Shown here in pieces: positions 19,717 through 29,587 of a stretch of DNA of 64,000 nucleotides (position 1 is the first letter of the stretch; the number at the start of each line of letters is the position of its first letter). Below the pieces are notes generated by a model. That model ran no database searches. It had not been told where the DNA came from and saw only the letters and a program-made list of their open reading frames with translations. This DNA is from Propionispira arboris (GTDB taxonomy: Bacteria > Bacillota > Negativicutes > Selenomonadales > Selenomonadaceae): assembly GCF_900109225.1 (NCBI RefSeq), contig NZ_FNZK01000012.1, positions 62,001-126,000 of the forward strand, read 5' to 3'. A program made the translations under genes and the position numbers.

Positions 19717-20415
19717 ATGTTATCAATCAGACAAGGCCAAGTGTCCATTGCACTTGTCTGCATGGTATTGGGGTTTATGCTGGCGGTACAGTTTCGCACA
19801 ACACAAGACAGCAAATCTTCGGTTTCTTATCAGCGTGTTGAGGAATTGTCGCAGCGCCTGCTGCAGACTGAAAAAGAAAGAGATGGTCTGCTGGATGAGG
19901 TGAATCGTTTAAAAACGACTTCAGGTCAGGAGGCCCAATCGCAAGAACTTGCTGATTTAAAAATGGGAGCCGGTGTGGTTCCGGTAGAAGGACAGGGTAT
20001 TACTATTACAATTGATGATAGTAAAACAAAGTCCAAAGCAGGCGAAAATCCAAATTTATATTTGATTCATGATGATGATTTATTAAAGGTTATCAATGAA
20101 CTCAAGGCCGCGGGTGCGGAAGCAATTTCGATTAATGAACAGCGTCTTATCGCGACATCTGAAATTCGTTGTGCTGGTCCGACGCTTTCCGTGAATAATA
20201 TACGGTCTGCTCCACCTTATGAAATTAAAGCCATTGGCGATGCAAAAAATTTGGAAAATGCATTAAAAATGCGAGGTGGTGTAGTGGAAACACTACAAGT
20301 TTGGGGTATACAGATTAATGTAAAACCAGATGCAAATGTTCATGTACCAGCCTATAAAAGTACCTTTCATTTTCAGTTTATGAAAGCGGCTGCAGAGGAT
20401 GGTGAAAAACAATGA
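19717..20415 (+). CDS. DUF881 family envelope protein
   Basis: 232 residues. An N-terminal membrane segment (about 8-25), a coiled-coil stretch (SQRLLQTEKERDGLLDEVNRL) and then the DUF881 domain with the block EAISINEQRLIATSEIRCAGP. The family (B. subtilis YlxW/YlxX group) is found beside ftsQ and sbp in Firmicutes and is thought to act in division or sporulation; the biochemical role is unknown. It overlaps sbp by four bases. Confidence 0.88.
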   Translation: MLSIRQGQVSIALVCMVLGFMLAVQFRTTQDSKSSVSYQRVEELSQRLLQTEKERDGLLDEVNRLKTTSGQEAQSQELADLKMGAGVVPVEGQGITITIDDSKTKSKAGENPNLYLIHDDDLLKVINELKAAGAEAISINEQRLIATSEIRCAGPTLSVNNIRSAPPYEIKAIGDAKNLENALKMRGGVVETLQVWGIQINVKPDANVHVPAYKSTFHFQFMKAAAEDGEKQ

Positions 20416-20741
20416 TTTTACCTATAGCAGCGCTTATCGTTGGAATATTGATCGGTACATTTTCTCCAATTAGTATTCCCCAAGAGTATGCGAAATTATT
20501 TTCTGTTGCATTACTCGCATCCCTTGATTCTGTCTTTGGCGGGCTTAGGGCAGCAGCGGAAGAAAAATTTGATAATACAGTTTTTATTTCCGGATTTTTT
20601 ACGAATGCACTCTTAGCAGCAGTTTTGGTTTACATTGGTGATCGATTGGGTATTGATTTATACTATGTCGCATTATTAGCATTTGGTCTTAGGATCTTTC
20701 AGAATCTTGCGATCATCAGACGATATTTTTTGACGAAATAA
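20412..20741 (+). CDS. sbp: Small basic protein (DUF1290)
   Basis: 109 residues, three to four membrane segments, matching the small basic protein family usually found between ftsQ and ftsZ. Its ATG overlaps the stop of the DUF881 gene (ATGA), so the two are coupled. Function is unknown; a link to division or membrane organisation rests on context. ftsA, common before ftsZ, is absent. Confidence 0.88.
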   Translation: MILPIAALIVGILIGTFSPISIPQEYAKLFSVALLASLDSVFGGLRAAAEEKFDNTVFISGFFTNALLAAVLVYIGDRLGIDLYYVALLAFGLRIFQNLAIIRRYFLTK

Positions 20742-20948
20742 TCCTTAATTTCATACTGTTTGCTAAATATAGCTGATATCTATAAAAATATTTCAGAAAA
20801 AAATGTACAGCAGTGGTTTTGATATGATATTATAAATGGTAGATTATTTTAACTGTGAAAAAAATATGTGTGAAACCAATAAAAGGATTTTTTGGGGAAA
20901 ATTAAAATATTGAATTTAGAATGAAGAATGTCATGGAGGTTGCGTATA

Positions 20949-22022
20949 GTGCTTGAATTAGATATGGATCTTGATCAGTTTGCGAAAATAAAAGTTATTG
21001 GTGTTGGCGGCGGAGGCAACAACGCGGTTAATCGAATGATTTCATCTGGCCTGCAAGGCGTGGAATTTATTTCGGTTAATACAGATGCCCAAGCCTTGAT
21101 TCATGCAATGGCGCCGAAACGAATCCAAATCGGAGAAAAATTAACGCGAGGGTTAGGCGCAGGTGCTAAACCAGAAATTGGTGAACAGGCAGCACAGGAA
21201 AGTCGTGAAGAAATTTTGGAAGCATTAAAAGGTGCTGATATGATTTTTGTCACGGCAGGAATGGGCGGCGGCACGGGAACTGGCGCGGCTCCAGTTGTTG
21301 CTGAATGTGCACGGGAAATTGGTGCACTTACAGTGGGGGTTGTAACGAAACCATTTACATTTGAAGGGAAAAAACGCCTAAAGCAAGCCGAATTGGGTAT
21401 TGCTAAATTGAAAGAAAAAGTTGATACGCTTATAACGATACCAAATGATCGTTTACTGCAAGTCGTTGACAAAAAAACTTCAGTAATGGACGCGTTTCGC
21501 ATCGCGGATGATGTGCTTCGCCAAGGGGTACAGGGAATTTCAGATTTAATTGCTGTTCCGGGGCTTATTAATTTGGATTTTGCGGATGTTAAATCAATTA
21601 TGAGCGATACCGGTTCTGCTCTTATGGGAATTGGTATTGGTACTGGTGATAATGCAGCGGTAACGGCAGCTCAGGCTGCGATTAATAGCCCACTTCTAGA
21701 AACTTCGATTCAAGGAGCACGTGGTGTTTTACTTAACATTACGGGTGGTGCAAACCTCAGCTTATTTGAAGTCAATGAAGCTTCAGAGATTATTTCTGCA
21801 GCTGCTGATGAAGATGCGAATATAATTTTTGGATCCGTTATTGATGAAACGTTGCAGGATGAAGTACGTGTTACGGTTATTGCAACTGGTTTTGATGATC
21901 ATACTGTAACAGTTGATGTTGCGGGTAAAAAGGTAGACGTAAATACAGATACGCATAAAATTGATGTCTTTAAAGTAAATAATATAGATATTCCAACATG
22001 GATGAGAAAAAGCAATAATTAA
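20949..22022 (+). CDS. ftsZ: Cell division GTPase FtsZ
   Basis: Tubulin-like GTPase that forms the division ring. It has N-terminal [15 protein letters not shown], the tubulin signature [10 protein letters not shown] near residue 107, and a conserved C-terminal peptide DIPTWMRKS for partner binding. The linker before that peptide is short. The start is GTG at 20949 because TGGAGG (20934-20939) is 9 bases upstream; the longer frame from ATG at 20928 would bury this site. 357 residues. About 200 AT-rich bases precede it. Confidence 0.98.
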   Translation: MLELDMDLDQFAKIKVIGVGGGGNNAVNRMISSGLQGVEFISVNTDAQALIHAMAPKRIQIGEKLTRGLGAGAKPEIGEQAAQESREEILEALKGADMIFVTAGMGGGTGTGAAPVVAECAREIGALTVGVVTKPFTFEGKKRLKQAELGIAKLKEKVDTLITIPNDRLLQVVDKKTSVMDAFRIADDVLRQGVQGISDLIAVPGLINLDFADVKSIMSDTGSALMGIGIGTGDNAAVTAAQAAINSPLLETSIQGARGVLLNITGGANLSLFEVNEASEIISAAADEDANIIFGSVIDETLQDEVRVTVIATGFDDHTVTVDVAGKKVDVNTDTHKIDVFKVNNIDIPTWMRKSNN

Positions 22023-22039
22023 GTGTAATAGAGAAGTAC

Positions 22040-22087
22040 AGTACAGGTGACCGTTTATTCTTTAAGCGGTTATCTGTACTTTTTTTG
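22040..22087 (+). terminator. Intrinsic terminator after ftsZ
   Basis: A stem of about 13 bp (AGTACAGGTGACCG with CGGTTATCTGTACT) around a 13-base loop, followed by seven or more T. It ends the division cluster. Confidence 0.88.
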
Positions 22088-22095
22088 AATAAAGG

Positions 22096-22124
22096 TTGTT
22101 AAAAAGGCAAATAATGATTATAAT
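22096..22124 (+). promoter_or_regulatory. Sigma-A promoter of the solute-binding protein gene
   Basis: TTGTTA (22096-22101), a 17-base spacer and a perfect TATAAT (22119-22124), about 75 bases before the start codon at 22200 and just after the ftsZ terminator. Confidence 0.65.
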
Positions 22125-22199
22125 AATAATATGTGGCGAATTAAACAAAAAAAAATAGAATGACTTTTTGTTTTTTTTATTTTTATGTGGAGGTTTGCA

Positions 22200-23234
22200 A
22201 TGCAACGGTATACGCCTTTGTTTTTAATAGCATTTGTATTTTCACTTGTGTTGCTGGCTGGCAATACGTATTTGACCGGATATGCTGACCAGACAGGAGC
22301 TAAGACAAATAAGAGCATCACAGTTTATACAACTTTACCAGTCGAACATGTAGCAATTTTGGCAGAAGCCTATGAAAAATCCCATCATGTCAAAGTTAAT
22401 TTTGTTCCACTAACGAAAGAAGATTTATTGTCGCGTATAAAAACGGAATCAACTGTTCCAACTGGTAAGACAGATTTGGTTTTGGCAGATAAAGAAACTT
22501 TACTGCAAAGTGCAGCAACTCATGTGTTTAGTCCATATGAATCAGAACAGACCGATATTATTTCTGATAAATTTAAAGATCAAAATGGAGATTGGGTTGG
22601 AGTTTGGTATGATCCAATCATTTTTTGTGCGAATAAAGATTATTTGCTGACATTACCAGTTATACCGAATACTTGGGATGCTTTAGTAGCTTTGCCGAAT
22701 GTTCGTATTGGTATTACCGATTTTTTTGCCGCAGATGCATCAGCTAACTTATTGTTTACGTTAATTGCGGAATATGATGAAAATAAAGTATTTACATTTT
22801 TAAATAAACTGCATCCGAAAGTGGTACAGTATTCAAAATATCTATCGACACCAGTTCGTATGGCTGGCATGGGCGAGGTAGATATATCGATTGCAGTACA
22901 GAGTGAAACGATTCGTTATATGAACGAAGGTTTTCCTCTTACTATTATTTACCCAACGGATGGAACGGCTTATAAGCTTACGGGCGTAGGTATCTTGAAA
23001 AATGCACCACAAAAGGCAGCAGCTGAGCAATTTATGAAGTGGCTCACCGAAGATGATGTACAATTTGTTTTGCAACAAAATAAATTCTTTTTTGTACCAA
23101 CGAATCAGTCGACGGTCGCTTATAAATTATTTAACGGTAAAAATTTGACTTTATTTGATAATTATTCAGATCTGACCCTGCAACAAAAACAAGCTGTAAT
23201 GGATCGCTGGGTAAAGAATATACGCTTAAAGTAA
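22200..23234 (+). CDS. Extracellular solute-binding protein, family 1 (Fe3+-type ABC)
   Basis: 344 residues from the ATG at 22200, which has TGGAGG 8 bases before it; the longer frame from 22185 would contain the ribosome site. The N terminus carries a signal or membrane anchor (about residues 7-25), followed by a periplasmic-binding-protein fold starting SITVYTTLPVEHVA, like iron(III)-binding proteins of the AfuA/FbpA group. No permease or ATPase gene is nearby, so the substrate and partners are unknown. A 7-bp stem-loop (GTTCAGA/TCTGAAC) lies between it and rimO. Confidence 0.8.
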   Translation: MQRYTPLFLIAFVFSLVLLAGNTYLTGYADQTGAKTNKSITVYTTLPVEHVAILAEAYEKSHHVKVNFVPLTKEDLLSRIKTESTVPTGKTDLVLADKETLLQSAATHVFSPYESEQTDIISDKFKDQNGDWVGVWYDPIIFCANKDYLLTLPVIPNTWDALVALPNVRIGITDFFAADASANLLFTLIAEYDENKVFTFLNKLHPKVVQYSKYLSTPVRMAGMGEVDISIAVQSETIRYMNEGFPLTIIYPTDGTAYKLTGVGILKNAPQKAAAEQFMKWLTEDDVQFVLQQNKFFFVPTNQSTVAYKLFNGKNLTLFDNYSDLTLQQKQAVMDRWVKNIRLK

Positions 23235-23302
23235 ACAGTAAATGTAGTTCAGAGTAAGATGATTTTTATCTGAACGTGATTGTTTATATTTGGAGGAATT
23301 AA

Positions 23303-24637
23303 ATGTTAAAAGCAGGGTTTATTAGTTTGGGTTGTGCCAAAAATTTAGTAGATACAGAAGTTATGCTGGGGATTTTAGCAGAAAATGCTATAGAATTGAC
23401 TACAGATCCCAGTACAGCTGACATTTTGATTGTTAATACCTGTAGTTTTATTAAATCGGCCAAAGAAGAATCTATTACGACAATTTTAAATATGGCTGAA
23501 TATAAAACTGCAGGACAATGTAAGACACTTATTATTGCCGGATGTCTTGGTCAGCGTTATAAACAAGAACTTTTAGATGAAATGCCAGAAGCTGACGCGA
23601 TTATTGGTACAGGGGCATGGCATCGGATTATGGAAGCGGTGAATGAAACGCTGAAAGGCAATCGTGTCGTAATTGCTGGGAAAGCGGATACCATTTATGA
23701 TGATAAAATGCCACGAATTCGGACAACTCCCGATTATAGTGCTTATATCAAGATAGCTGAAGGGTGCGATAATCGTTGTACGTATTGCGTGATTCCTATG
23801 GTCCGGGGCAATTACCGCAGCCGGACGATTGAAGATATTACAGCAGAAGTGAAGCGCTTGGCGGCACGAGGTGTCAAAGAAGTAAATCTTATTGCGCAGG
23901 ATACAACAAACTATGGTCACGATATTTATGGAAAATCAAGACTTACTGATCTTTTGCGAGAATTGGTTAAAATTGAGGAATTGAAATGGGTTCGTATTTT
24001 ATATTGTTATCCCAAATACTTTACCGATGAACTTATTGAACTTATGGCTAATGAGCCTAAAATCTGTAAGTATGTAGACTTGCCACTCCAACATGCGGAT
24101 AATGAAGTTTTACGGCGCATGAACCGTCGTGACACAAAAGAAAGTGTTGAGGAACTTTTGCAAAAAATCCATGCACGCATTCCAAATGTTACCGTACGGT
24201 CTTCTTTTATCGTTGGGTTCCCGGGAGAAACGCAAGAACAGTATCAGAATTTGCGTGATTTTGTTGAAGCACAGCGCTTTGACAAAGTCGGGGTATTTAC
24301 GTATTCAAGAGAAGAAGATACGCCGGCATTTTCTATGGAAAATCAAGTTACCGAAGAAGTTATGCAGGAACGCTATCACGATTTAATGAGTTTGCAATGT
24401 AAAATTTCCGAAGAAGTCAATTTACAATTGGAAGGCAGTACTTTTGAAGTTTTAATTGAAGGCCGTGATTTAGAGCAAAAATCTGTTTCTTATGGTCGTT
24501 CTTATCGTGAAGCACCTGAAGTTGATGGACAGATTTATGTTGAAAATGATCTGGATAGTCAGCCAGGGGATTTTATTAAAGTTAAGATTGTCCAAGGGTT
24601 TACGTATGATGTGTTAGGTGAAAAAATACAGAACTAA
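23303..24637 (+). CDS. rimO: Ribosomal protein S12 (Asp) methylthiotransferase
   Basis: Radical-SAM enzyme adding a methylthio group to the conserved aspartate of ribosomal protein S12. 444 residues. The UPF0004 domain starts with SLGCAKNLVDTE. The radical-SAM cluster motif is CDNRCTYCVIP near residue 153, and a C-terminal TRAM domain is present. The SLGCAKN start and YRSR pattern separate it from MiaB, which is also in this window at 56068. GGAGG precedes the ATG. Confidence 0.96.
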   Translation: MLKAGFISLGCAKNLVDTEVMLGILAENAIELTTDPSTADILIVNTCSFIKSAKEESITTILNMAEYKTAGQCKTLIIAGCLGQRYKQELLDEMPEADAIIGTGAWHRIMEAVNETLKGNRVVIAGKADTIYDDKMPRIRTTPDYSAYIKIAEGCDNRCTYCVIPMVRGNYRSRTIEDITAEVKRLAARGVKEVNLIAQDTTNYGHDIYGKSRLTDLLRELVKIEELKWVRILYCYPKYFTDELIELMANEPKICKYVDLPLQHADNEVLRRMNRRDTKESVEELLQKIHARIPNVTVRSSFIVGFPGETQEQYQNLRDFVEAQRFDKVGVFTYSREEDTPAFSMENQVTEEVMQERYHDLMSLQCKISEEVNLQLEGSTFEVLIEGRDLEQKSVSYGRSYREAPEVDGQIYVENDLDSQPGDFIKVKIVQGFTYDVLGEKIQN

Positions 24638-24724
24638 GTATATTTTATAAAAACCCATTCACAGACGGTTTCTTAGCTGAATTTAGTCGTGAAGTTAAGG
24701 TTTTAGCAAAGGGGTCACGGGAGT

Positions 24725-25966
24725 ATGATTGTTGAAATTGTAACAACAGGCACTGAACTTTTATTAGGGCAAATTATCAATACGAATTCAGCTTATATGG
24801 CTGAGGGTTTAAATAATATTGGTTTTGATGTTTTATACCAGTCGACGGTTGGAGATAACCGTGTGCGAATGGAAAATGTATTGGCACACGCACTTACGCG
24901 TGCTGATATTGTCATTACGTCAGGTGGCTTGGGACCGACACAGGGAGATATTACCAAAGAGGTTACGGCAAAACTCTTTAACCGCGAATTGAAACTGCAT
25001 GAAGAGAGTCTTGATCGGATTAAATCTCATTTTAAAAAGATTGATCGGACAATGACGGATAATAATATTCGTCAGGCAATGATTCCCGTTGGTGCGGAGG
25101 CTATTACAAATTATGCGGGAACTGCACCAGGGGTCATGCTTGAAAATGAAGGTAAAATAATCATTAATTTACCAGGGCCGCCATCGGAAATGAAAGACAT
25201 GTTTGATCGTAGTATTAAACCATTTTTGAAAGAAAAATATGGTTATAAATCAGTTATTATTTCACGCATATTGAATACATTTGGCATTGGTGAATCCTCC
25301 TTGGAAGAACAGATTAAGGATTTGATTTTAGCTCAGAAAAATCCTACACTGGCACTGCTTGTTAGACCAAGTGGTGTGATTATCCGCATCACCGCTAAAG
25401 CTGAGAAGGCTGAAAACGCACGCAATTTGATTGCTGGGATGGAAACGGAAATTCGTCGTAGGATTGGTCAATATATTTATGCGGTTGACGATGAAAATAT
25501 GGAAGATACCGTTGGAGCAATTTTAAAACAAAAACAGCTTACGATTGGTTGTGCTGAATCTTGCACAGGCGGTTTGCTTACGAGCCGTCTGACGGATGTA
25601 GCGGGTAGCTCTGCTTATGTAAAAGGATCTATTATATCATATACAAACGAAGTCAAAAGCGATGAACTTGGCGTGCTGAGGGAGCTTTTGCAGACGAAAG
25701 GTGCCGTATGTGAAGATGTGGCGAAAGCCATGGCAGAAGGTATAGCACTAAAAATGCACACAGACATCGGTGTCGGTATTACCGGCATCGCGGGCCCTGA
25801 TGGCGGTACAGATGAAAAACCGGTGGGACTTGTTTATATAGCTGTTGCCGGTAAAAATGGCACAACAATAGCAAAGAACGTGTTTAGCGGAAAACGTAAA
25901 GCCATCAAATATCGAACGACACAAACTGCGCTCGATATGATAAGACATTATATAGAAGAAATGTAA
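24725..25966 (+). CDS. cinA: CinA family nicotinamide-nucleotide amidase / ADP-ribose pyrophosphatase
   Basis: 413 residues. The N-terminal molybdopterin-binding-like (COG1058) domain starts with IVTTGTELLLGQI and carries SGGLGPTQGD. The C-terminal PncC-type deamidase domain starts near residue 275 with GCAESCTGGLL. It recycles NMN and related pyridine nucleotides. It lies before the helicase and recA; cinA-recA linkage is widespread. pgsA, often between rimO and cinA, is not here. Confidence 0.94.
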   Translation: MIVEIVTTGTELLLGQIINTNSAYMAEGLNNIGFDVLYQSTVGDNRVRMENVLAHALTRADIVITSGGLGPTQGDITKEVTAKLFNRELKLHEESLDRIKSHFKKIDRTMTDNNIRQAMIPVGAEAITNYAGTAPGVMLENEGKIIINLPGPPSEMKDMFDRSIKPFLKEKYGYKSVIISRILNTFGIGESSLEEQIKDLILAQKNPTLALLVRPSGVIIRITAKAEKAENARNLIAGMETEIRRRIGQYIYAVDDENMEDTVGAILKQKQLTIGCAESCTGGLLTSRLTDVAGSSAYVKGSIISYTNEVKSDELGVLRELLQTKGAVCEDVAKAMAEGIALKMHTDIGVGITGIAGPDGGTDEKPVGLVYIAVAGKNGTTIAKNVFSGKRKAIKYRTTQTALDMIRHYIEEM

Positions 25967-25989
25967 CAAAAATCAGGAGGAAATATAAT

Positions 25990-27618
25990 TTGAAAAAAGA
26001 AATGACATCATTCGGGGACATCCAATTAAGTAAAAAACTGCTTTTAGCAGTTAGTGATATGGGGTTTGAAGAACCATCACCAATCCAAAGCCAGACGATA
26101 CCTTTGGTACTCGAAGGTAAAGATGTAATTGGCCAGGCACAGACAGGTACAGGGAAAACAGCTGCATTTGGTATTCCAACGATTGAAAAAATAATTGATG
26201 GCAGCCGTCATATACAAGCGCTTGTACTTACACCAACTCGTGAACTTGCAATTCAGATTGCAGAAGAATTCAACAAAATTGGTAAATACAAACGCGTAAA
26301 AACTTTGCCAATTTATGGTGGACAGTCGATTGACCGCCAGATTCGCGCTCTTCATGCTGGTGTACAGATTGTTGTTGGAACACCAGGTCGCTTGCTTGAT
26401 CATCTTCGCCGCAATACGATGAAATTAAGTGAAGTAAGAATTCTTATTCTTGATGAAGCAGATGAAATGCTTGATATGGGTTTTGTTGAAGATATTGAAA
26501 CAATTATGAAAAATATTACCCACGAAGATCGTCAAACATTACTGTTTTCAGCAACAATGCCAGCACCTATTGCTAAGCTTGCTGGTAAATACATGCGTGA
26601 TCCACAGAAAATCTCAATTAGCCGTGAAAATCTGACCGTACCATTAATTGATCAGGTCTATTATGAAACAAGAGAAAAATTTGAAGGTTTATGTCGTGTT
26701 CTCGATATTGAAGAAACAGGTAAGCTGATTATTTTCTGTCGTACTAAAAAAGGCGTAGATGATCTTGTTGCATCCATGCAGGCTCGTGCTTACATGGCGG
26801 GTGGGCTGCATGGTGACTTAAGTCAGGCACAGCGTGATCGTGTTATGAAGAAGTTTAAAGATGGTAAGTTAGAAATCCTTGTAGCGACGGATGTTGCTGC
26901 GCGTGGGATTGATATTGATGATATTACACATGTAGTCAATTATGATATTCCGCAGGATCATGAATCCTACGTACATCGTATTGGTCGTACTGGTCGTGCT
27001 GGTAAAAAAGGTGTAGCTGTTACATTTATTGAACCACGTGAATATCGCCAACTTAAATTAATTGAACGTTTGGCAAAAACTAAAATTGTTCGCAGAGATT
27101 TGCCATCTTCGGCGGATATTTTGGAACGTCAACGTGAAATCATTAAAGAACGTTTGATTAAGACCTTGTCAAATAATAAATTTGCTGATTACCATACGAT
27201 TGTTTCGGATGTAGCAGCAGATGGCAGCTATGATATTGTTGATGTGGCAGCCGCCGCACTCAAATTGTCGGTTGAAGGTTTTAAGGAAAAAGAAGAAGTC
27301 GAAAATATCTCAAATACAAATAGCAGTAATAATGTTTCTTCGGCAGCTCGACTTGAAAATACGGGCGGCTCAGCTGGCATGGTTCGTTTGTTTATCAACA
27401 TTGGACGCAGTCAGAAAATTCGCCCGGAAGATATTGTTCGTGCTTTCGCAACCGAAGCGGATATCCCGGGTAATGTCATCGGTGTTATTAATATTTATGA
27501 TCGTTTTACCTTTGTTGAAGTACCGGAAGATGTAGCAGAACGCGTACTTGCGGTAATGCATAAAAATACGGTAAAAGGCTATAAAATCAACGTGGAACCA
27601 GCTAAAAAAGGTCGTTAA
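25990..27618 (+). CDS. DEAD-box ATP-dependent RNA helicase with DbpA-type RNA-binding domain
   Basis: 542 residues with all core motifs: AQTGTGKT, PTRELA, DEAD, SAT, and HRIGRTGR. A C-terminal DbpA-like RNA-binding fold covers about the last 85 residues (MVRLFINIGRSQKIRPEDI). This arrangement resembles DeaD/CsdA and B. subtilis YxiN/DbpA, which act in ribosome assembly and cold adaptation. The start is TTG at 25990 with AGGAGG 8 bases before. It follows cinA by 23 bases and ends at its own terminator. Confidence 0.93.
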   Translation: MKKEMTSFGDIQLSKKLLLAVSDMGFEEPSPIQSQTIPLVLEGKDVIGQAQTGTGKTAAFGIPTIEKIIDGSRHIQALVLTPTRELAIQIAEEFNKIGKYKRVKTLPIYGGQSIDRQIRALHAGVQIVVGTPGRLLDHLRRNTMKLSEVRILILDEADEMLDMGFVEDIETIMKNITHEDRQTLLFSATMPAPIAKLAGKYMRDPQKISISRENLTVPLIDQVYYETREKFEGLCRVLDIEETGKLIIFCRTKKGVDDLVASMQARAYMAGGLHGDLSQAQRDRVMKKFKDGKLEILVATDVAARGIDIDDITHVVNYDIPQDHESYVHRIGRTGRAGKKGVAVTFIEPREYRQLKLIERLAKTKIVRRDLPSSADILERQREIIKERLIKTLSNNKFADYHTIVSDVAADGSYDIVDVAAAALKLSVEGFKEKEEVENISNTNSSNNVSSAARLENTGGSAGMVRLFINIGRSQKIRPEDIVRAFATEADIPGNVIGVINIYDRFTFVEVPEDVAERVLAVMHKNTVKGYKINVEPAKKGR

Positions 27619-27647
27619 GATCAATAATTTACTATAAGCTGAAACTT

Positions 27648-27679
27648 AGAGACTGTGTCAAGATGAACAGTCTCTTTTT
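27648..27679 (+). terminator. Intrinsic terminator after the DEAD-box helicase
   Basis: AGAGACTG pairs with CAGTCTCT around a 12-base loop, followed by a T5 run. Confidence 0.85.
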
Positions 27680-27696
27680 GCGATAAAAAATTAGAG

Positions 27697-27740
27697 TTCC
27701 TGACGATTGCCATATAAAATATTTAATGCAACTTATATAT
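27697..27740 (-). repeat. Long-palindrome dispersed element, copy 3 (half element)
   Basis: Read on the minus strand, its 36-bp outer part matches the left end of copy 2 at 35 of 36 positions (TATATAAGTTGCATTAAA...TATGGCAATCG). It continues into TCAGGAAC as in copy 1. The second half of the palindrome is missing; a terminator hairpin of the upstream gene takes its place. It lies directly before the recA promoter. Confidence 0.7.
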
Positions 27741-27755
27741 AATATTTTTTTGGTA

Positions 27756-27785
27756 TTGACTTTTCGAACAAATGTTTTATATAAT
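27756..27785 (+). promoter_or_regulatory. recA promoter with embedded LexA (SOS) box
   Basis: TTGACT (27756-27761) and TATAAT (27780-27785) are separated by 18 bases. Between them CGAACAAATGTTTT (27765-27778) matches the Gram-positive LexA/DinR box CGAACNNNNGTTCG apart from its last two bases. Bound repressor would cover the spacer, so recA is predicted to be SOS-induced. Confidence 0.85.
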
Positions 27786-27819
27786 TTAGTTAGATACAGA
27801 AGGGAGCGGGAACGCACAT

Positions 27820-28863
27820 ATGGATAAAAAACAGGCTCTGGAAAATGCATTAAAGCAGATTGAAAAAGATTTCGGTAAAGGTTCAATTATGAAACTAGGT
27901 GAAGCATCAGCTCATATGAATATAGACGTCATTCCAACGGGGAATTTGCCGTTGGATATTGCTTTGGGAGTTGGTGGTATGCCCAGGGGGCGTATCGTTG
28001 AAATATATGGGCCGGAATCTTCAGGGAAAACGACCATTGCTCTGCATGTTATTGCCGAAGCACAAAAACTTGGCGGGATTGCAGCTTTTATAGATGCGGA
28101 ACACGCTTTAGATCCGGTTTATGCAAAAAAACTGGGTGTTGATATTGACAATTTACTCATTTCGCAGCCAGATAATGGTGAACAGGCACTTGATATTGCC
28201 GATGCACTCGTTCGTAGTAATGCGATTGACATTGTGGTTGTCGACTCTGTGGCGGCACTTGTACCAAAAGCAGAAATCGAAGGCGAAATGGGTGATTCTC
28301 ACGTTGGCTTGCAAGCTCGTCTGATGTCACAGGCAATGCGTAAGCTCACCGGTGTTATCAGCAAGTCCCATACGACGGCTATTTTTATCAATCAGATTCG
28401 TGAAAAAATTGGGGTTATGTTTGGTAGCCCGGAAACGACAACGGGTGGCAGAGCCTTGAAGTTTTATTCGACGGTTCGGCTGGATGTGCGCAAAATCGAT
28501 ACACTCAAACAGGGAAATGAAATTGTCGGAAATCGTACCCGTATTAAAGTGGTAAAAAATAAAATTGCGCCACCGTTTAAACAAGCAGAATTTGATATTA
28601 TGTACGGTGAAGGTGTTTCTAAAGAAGGTTGTATTGTTGATATTGGCACAGATCTTGAAATTATTGAAAAAAGTGGAGCTTGGTATTCTTATGCGGGGAC
28701 AAGACTTGGACAAGGCCGCGAAAATGTAAAAGATTTTTTAAAACAAAATATGCCATTACGCGATGAAATCGAAGTGAAAATCCGCGAAAAATTAATTTTG
28801 AAGGCAGCGCCGGAAGAAGTCGAAAATGCAGATGAACCAGACATTAAATCAGAAAAAAAATAA
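27820..28863 (+). CDS. recA: Recombinase RecA
   Basis: Forms filaments on single-stranded DNA for homologous recombination and triggers LexA autocleavage. 347 residues. Walker A is GPESSGKTT near residue 66. The block [30 protein letters not shown] covers the L1/L2 region and is near invariant. It is preceded by GGGAGCGGG. recX overlaps its last 38 bases. Confidence 0.98.
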   Translation: MDKKQALENALKQIEKDFGKGSIMKLGEASAHMNIDVIPTGNLPLDIALGVGGMPRGRIVEIYGPESSGKTTIALHVIAEAQKLGGIAAFIDAEHALDPVYAKKLGVDIDNLLISQPDNGEQALDIADALVRSNAIDIVVVDSVAALVPKAEIEGEMGDSHVGLQARLMSQAMRKLTGVISKSHTTAIFINQIREKIGVMFGSPETTTGGRALKFYSTVRLDVRKIDTLKQGNEIVGNRTRIKVVKNKIAPPFKQAEFDIMYGEGVSKEGCIVDIGTDLEIIEKSGAWYSYAGTRLGQGRENVKDFLKQNMPLRDEIEVKIREKLILKAAPEEVENADEPDIKSEKK

Positions 28864-29323
28864 AAAAACAGCGTTAGTCCAAGCGGTGGATTTACTTTCC
28901 AAGCGGGCGCATAGTAAAAAAAATCTAGAGGATAAACTTAAAATTCGCGGTTATGAGAAAACAGAAATTACGTTGGCCATTGCCCGGCTTACGGAACTAG
29001 GCTATTTAAATGATGAAGAACTTTGTCAAAGGCAGTTTCAGCGGTATTTAGACGAAAGTAAATACAGTACGAAATATATTTGCTGTAAGCTCTTGCAAAA
29101 AGGTTTTTCAAATTCACTTGTGAATTCTTGTAAATCTTTTTCATCCGACGAGCGCGAAGCAGCAGCTGCACTCAAGAATCTCGAACTCAAGTTTAAGAAA
29201 ACAGTGATGCCGGAGCCGTTTAAATTTATGAAGTACTTATATACAAAAGGTTTTGAAGAAAAAGCGATTCAGCACGCTGTAACCGCTTTTCAAATGATTT
29301 GTAAAGAAGATGATGTTGAATAA
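28826..29323 (+). CDS. recX: RecA regulator RecX
   Basis: 165 residues made of three-helix RecX repeats ([20 protein letters not shown] and [20 protein letters not shown] are typical). It modulates RecA filament growth. The first ATG (28826, or 28832) lies inside the end of recA, so the gene overlaps it by about 38 bases and is translationally coupled. A terminator follows 40 bases after the stop. Confidence 0.9.
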   Translation: MQMNQTLNQKKNKKTALVQAVDLLSKRAHSKKNLEDKLKIRGYEKTEITLAIARLTELGYLNDEELCQRQFQRYLDESKYSTKYICCKLLQKGFSNSLVNSCKSFSSDEREAAAALKNLELKFKKTVMPEPFKFMKYLYTKGFEEKAIQHAVTAFQMICKEDDVE

Positions 29324-29361
29324 AAAGGAATATCCAGCGGGTAATGGCATCAAAAATAGAT

Positions 29362-29398
29362 TTGTGACTTATGTTTATAATAAGTCACATTTTTTTTT
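29362..29398 (+). terminator. Intrinsic terminator after recX
   Basis: TGTGACTTAT pairs with ATAAGTCACA around a short loop, followed by nine T. Confidence 0.9.
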
Positions 29399-29467
29399 CT
29401 GCGCTAAAGGGTTTTTGCTTTTTATGTCGGTGAAGTACAATTGCCGAAGGTCTAGGATTTTCTTAGC

Positions 29468-29496
29468 TTGACACCACTTTCAAAAACCTTTAAAAT
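29468..29496 (+). promoter_or_regulatory. Sigma-A promoter of rny
   Basis: A perfect TTGACA (29468-29473), a 17-base spacer and TAAAAT (29491-29496). The predicted start near 29503 gives an 85-base leader before the rny ATG. Confidence 0.75.
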
Positions 29497-29587
29497 AAAA
29501 AATATACAGTTATACCACAATTTTATTATTGTAATTAAACGCTTAAACAGCACATGAGATATTTGTTAAAGGGAGCAATATCTCGAG

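Noticed and set aside
20928-20948. Longer ftsZ with an extra N-terminal seven residues
   Set aside because: The ribosome site TGGAGG lies inside that extension; GTG at 20949 is correctly spaced.
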